Positions 62,739 to 64,000 of a stretch of DNA of 64,000 bases are shown here, one piece after another; the stretch's first letter is position 1, and the number at the start of each line of letters is the position of its first letter. Source of the DNA: Pelagibacteraceae bacterium AG-461-B04 (GTDB taxonomy: Bacteria; Pseudomonadota; Alphaproteobacteria; Pelagibacterales; AG-422-B15). The position numbers and the translations under genes were made by a program. The notes under the pieces are model-generated. The model was not told the origin of the DNA, ran no database searches, and saw only the letters and a list, made by a program, of their open reading frames with translations. The stretch is from contig QCRN01000005.1 of the NCBI GenBank assembly GCA_003211835.1, forward strand, positions 17,765 through 81,764, read 5' to 3'.

Positions 62739-63803
62739 ATGGATTCAAGCTTAGAAGCAAAAAAAGAAAAAGTCATCGATCTCATTAATAAACTAGACGA
62801 TGGCAGCTTTTCATTGATGTTGTTAATTCACATCTCTCGGTATCAAAATTTATTTTTACATACAGATTCTGATTGGGAAAACAGCCCAACCAATTGGATA
62901 ACAAAAGATAAACGACTGCAAGATGAGTCTATTGGTGTTCTTTCGTTCATCATCCTTTATTCTCTTACCAACGCACATGTAAATGCAGACCTTTTTCCTG
63001 AATATAGAATGCAAATTAAGGCAATGCATCTTGAAGACTTCTTGGATAATAATTTTTTTACAGGTCCATATAATCAGTTTATTGAAAAAAAAATATCTCT
63101 TAAAGTTCTCGAGGCATTTTTTTCTATACCTCGTGAGAATATAAGACGATACATAAATTCATTGATAGAAGCGGGGTTTGTAAACAAAGATAAAAAGTAT
63201 GGCTATCTTGTAAACATGGAGGCGTATGTTCAATATATATTTACTGATTCTCTTAGTAAAATTATGAAGTCACTCATGAGAACATTCGATGATATTATCG
63301 CAAATCTTGAAGATAAGTATAAACTAAAATTAAATTTAAAATCTATTGGGACCATAAATCTAGGAAAAGTAAAACCAGAAATCTGGAATCGGATAAGGTT
63401 ACCCATGTATCACTTTTGGGTAAGAGTTTTAACACTAGAAGGCAATGATTTAAACTTAACTCCTAATGATCGCGTTGTCTTGTCTGCATCAATCTATTTT
63501 AGGAAACGAAGTGGACTATTAAATTTTAAAACTATCTCTGACTTATACGAAAATGATTATCTTTTACCAACCAATATATCATCAATTTCTGAGGCATCTA
63601 GAATGCCGAGAGAAACTGTGAGGAGGTGCAGTAATAAGTTAATAAAGACTGGACATTTAGAGAAAAAAGGACGTCAATTGTTTAGAATTAATTACGCTTA
63701 TAAAGATGGAGAAGTAGCAACATTTATCAAGAATAAGGCAATTACGACGCGTGATATGATGAATTTTTACTTTAGTATTTATAATGATCTAGCTCAGTCT
63801 TAA
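62739..63803 (+). CDS. Putative regulator with two winged-helix-like units
   Basis: A 354-residue protein that I cannot assign to a named family. Two related segments stand out: about residues 120-160 (SIPRENIRRYINSLIEAGF) and about 280-318 (RMPRETVRRCSNKLIKTGH). Both share a [IM]PRE..[IV]RR......LI..G pattern, which looks like a helix-turn-helix recognition helix plus wing turn. The N-terminal and middle parts are helical. DNA binding is inferred. It is divergent from the GlnT-like gene, a likely target. The stop overlaps the convergent partial gene by 4 bases. Confidence 0.66.
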   Translation: MDSSLEAKKEKVIDLINKLDDGSFSLMLLIHISRYQNLFLHTDSDWENSPTNWITKDKRLQDESIGVLSFIILYSLTNAHVNADLFPEYRMQIKAMHLEDFLDNNFFTGPYNQFIEKKISLKVLEAFFSIPRENIRRYINSLIEAGFVNKDKKYGYLVNMEAYVQYIFTDSLSKIMKSLMRTFDDIIANLEDKYKLKLNLKSIGTINLGKVKPEIWNRIRLPMYHFWVRVLTLEGNDLNLTPNDRVVLSASIYFRKRSGLLNFKTISDLYENDYLLPTNISSISEASRMPRETVRRCSNKLIKTGHLEKKGRQLFRINYAYKDGEVATFIKNKAITTRDMMNFYFSIYNDLAQS

Positions 63804-64000
63804 ATTGAGCACATTAAAATAATTTCTTCATTGCACACTAGTTCAGCTTCAACAATGGAGCTATTTTGGGTACTTAATTGTGTATCGAGCGCTTCGAGCA
63901 TAGACTTTGCTTCACCCATTGGTACTGGACCTACAATGACGGAATAGTCATTTTTATCAAATTTATCGACATTGATATCATATTTGAGGAATCTGCTGTC
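63800..64000 (-). CDS. Partial protein with possible SPOR-like C-terminal domain
   Basis: Only the last 66 residues are in the window, ending IILMCSI. The segment SVIVGPVPMGEAKSMLEALD has the V.VGP....EA...L pattern of a SPOR peptidoglycan-binding domain, but the stretch is short and the tail after it is unusual, so this is tentative. The stop (63800-63802) overlaps the stop of the regulator gene. Confidence 0.45.
   Translation of the reverse strand, partial: DSRFLKYDINVDKFDKNDYSVIVGPVPMGEAKSMLEALDTQLSTQNSSIVEAELVCNEEIILMCSI

Noticed and set aside
1..64000. CRISPR array, insertion sequence or prophage
   Set aside because: No regularly spaced repeats, transposase, integrase or phage structural genes were seen; the only tRNA gene has no integrase next to it.

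Overview
The window looks like a chromosomal segment of a streamlined, AT-rich alphaproteobacterium, most likely a marine heterotroph. The lineage call rests on a GcrA cell-cycle regulator, a class I lysyl-tRNA synthetase, the gene order rpmH-rnpA-yidD-yidC-argB-dapD-dapE, the paired TauE/SafE and TIGR02186 (Alph_Pro_TM) genes, and a DUF3726 protein. Streamlining shows in base composition, in ATGA start/stop overlaps, and in convergent genes whose stop codons abut or overlap. The genus cannot be fixed from sequence reading alone; low-GC marine clades near SAR11 or AEGEAN-169/HIMB59 are plausible.

Layout. 1-5060 is housekeeping: a truncated nudC, the SRP RNA gene running straight into dnaX-ybaB-recR, then def-fmt-truA after a terminator and a promoter that seems to give a leaderless def mRNA. 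5062-8247 is a minus-strand three-gene set: circularly permuted ATP-grasp, alpha-E protein and transglutaminase. 8563-13883 is the minus-strand rpmH to dapE block (ribosome, membrane insertion, arginine and lysine/diaminopimelate biosynthesis). 13968-24079 is mixed: a VTT membrane protein, tRNA-Arg(ACG) followed at once by an EamA transporter, an M48/PDZ lipoprotein, gcrA, an orphan ABC permease, argD-argF, trkH, folE and lysK.

24088-38445 holds pyrD, a TetR regulator and a fatty-acid or acyl-CoA oxidation region: two SDRs (one 2,4-dienoyl-CoA-reductase-like), a DmdC-like and a second acyl-CoA dehydrogenase, a MaoC hydratase, a dienoyl-CoA-isomerase-like crotonase, a hotdog thioesterase and a thiolase. 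CcdA, TIGR02186, TauE/SafE, an RmlA-like nucleotidyltransferase, a tRNA-editing deacylase and a Nudix hydrolase lie between them. 39232-43978 is a small sugar module (GH1, galactokinase, GPH symporter, serine hydrolase). 44025-51166 carries an EamA transporter, Fe-ADH, a dienelactone-hydrolase-like protein, a metallo-beta-lactamase-fold enzyme, and a plus-strand run of DUF1330, two GST-type proteins and a DsbA/kappa-GST isomerase.

The last 13 kb looks like an amine or amino-acid scavenging region: a spermidine/putrescine-type ABC transporter (ATPase, binding protein, two permeases), an aldehyde dehydrogenase, a three-gene operon (M19-fold protein lacking several metal ligands, a 552-residue protein of unknown function, DUF3726), a 2-oxoglutarate-oxygenase-like protein, a GlnT-type glutamine synthetase homologue and a regulator with two related winged-helix-like units. 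The DUF3726 operon is the best candidate here for an undescribed system. All functional links are inference from family membership and gene order.
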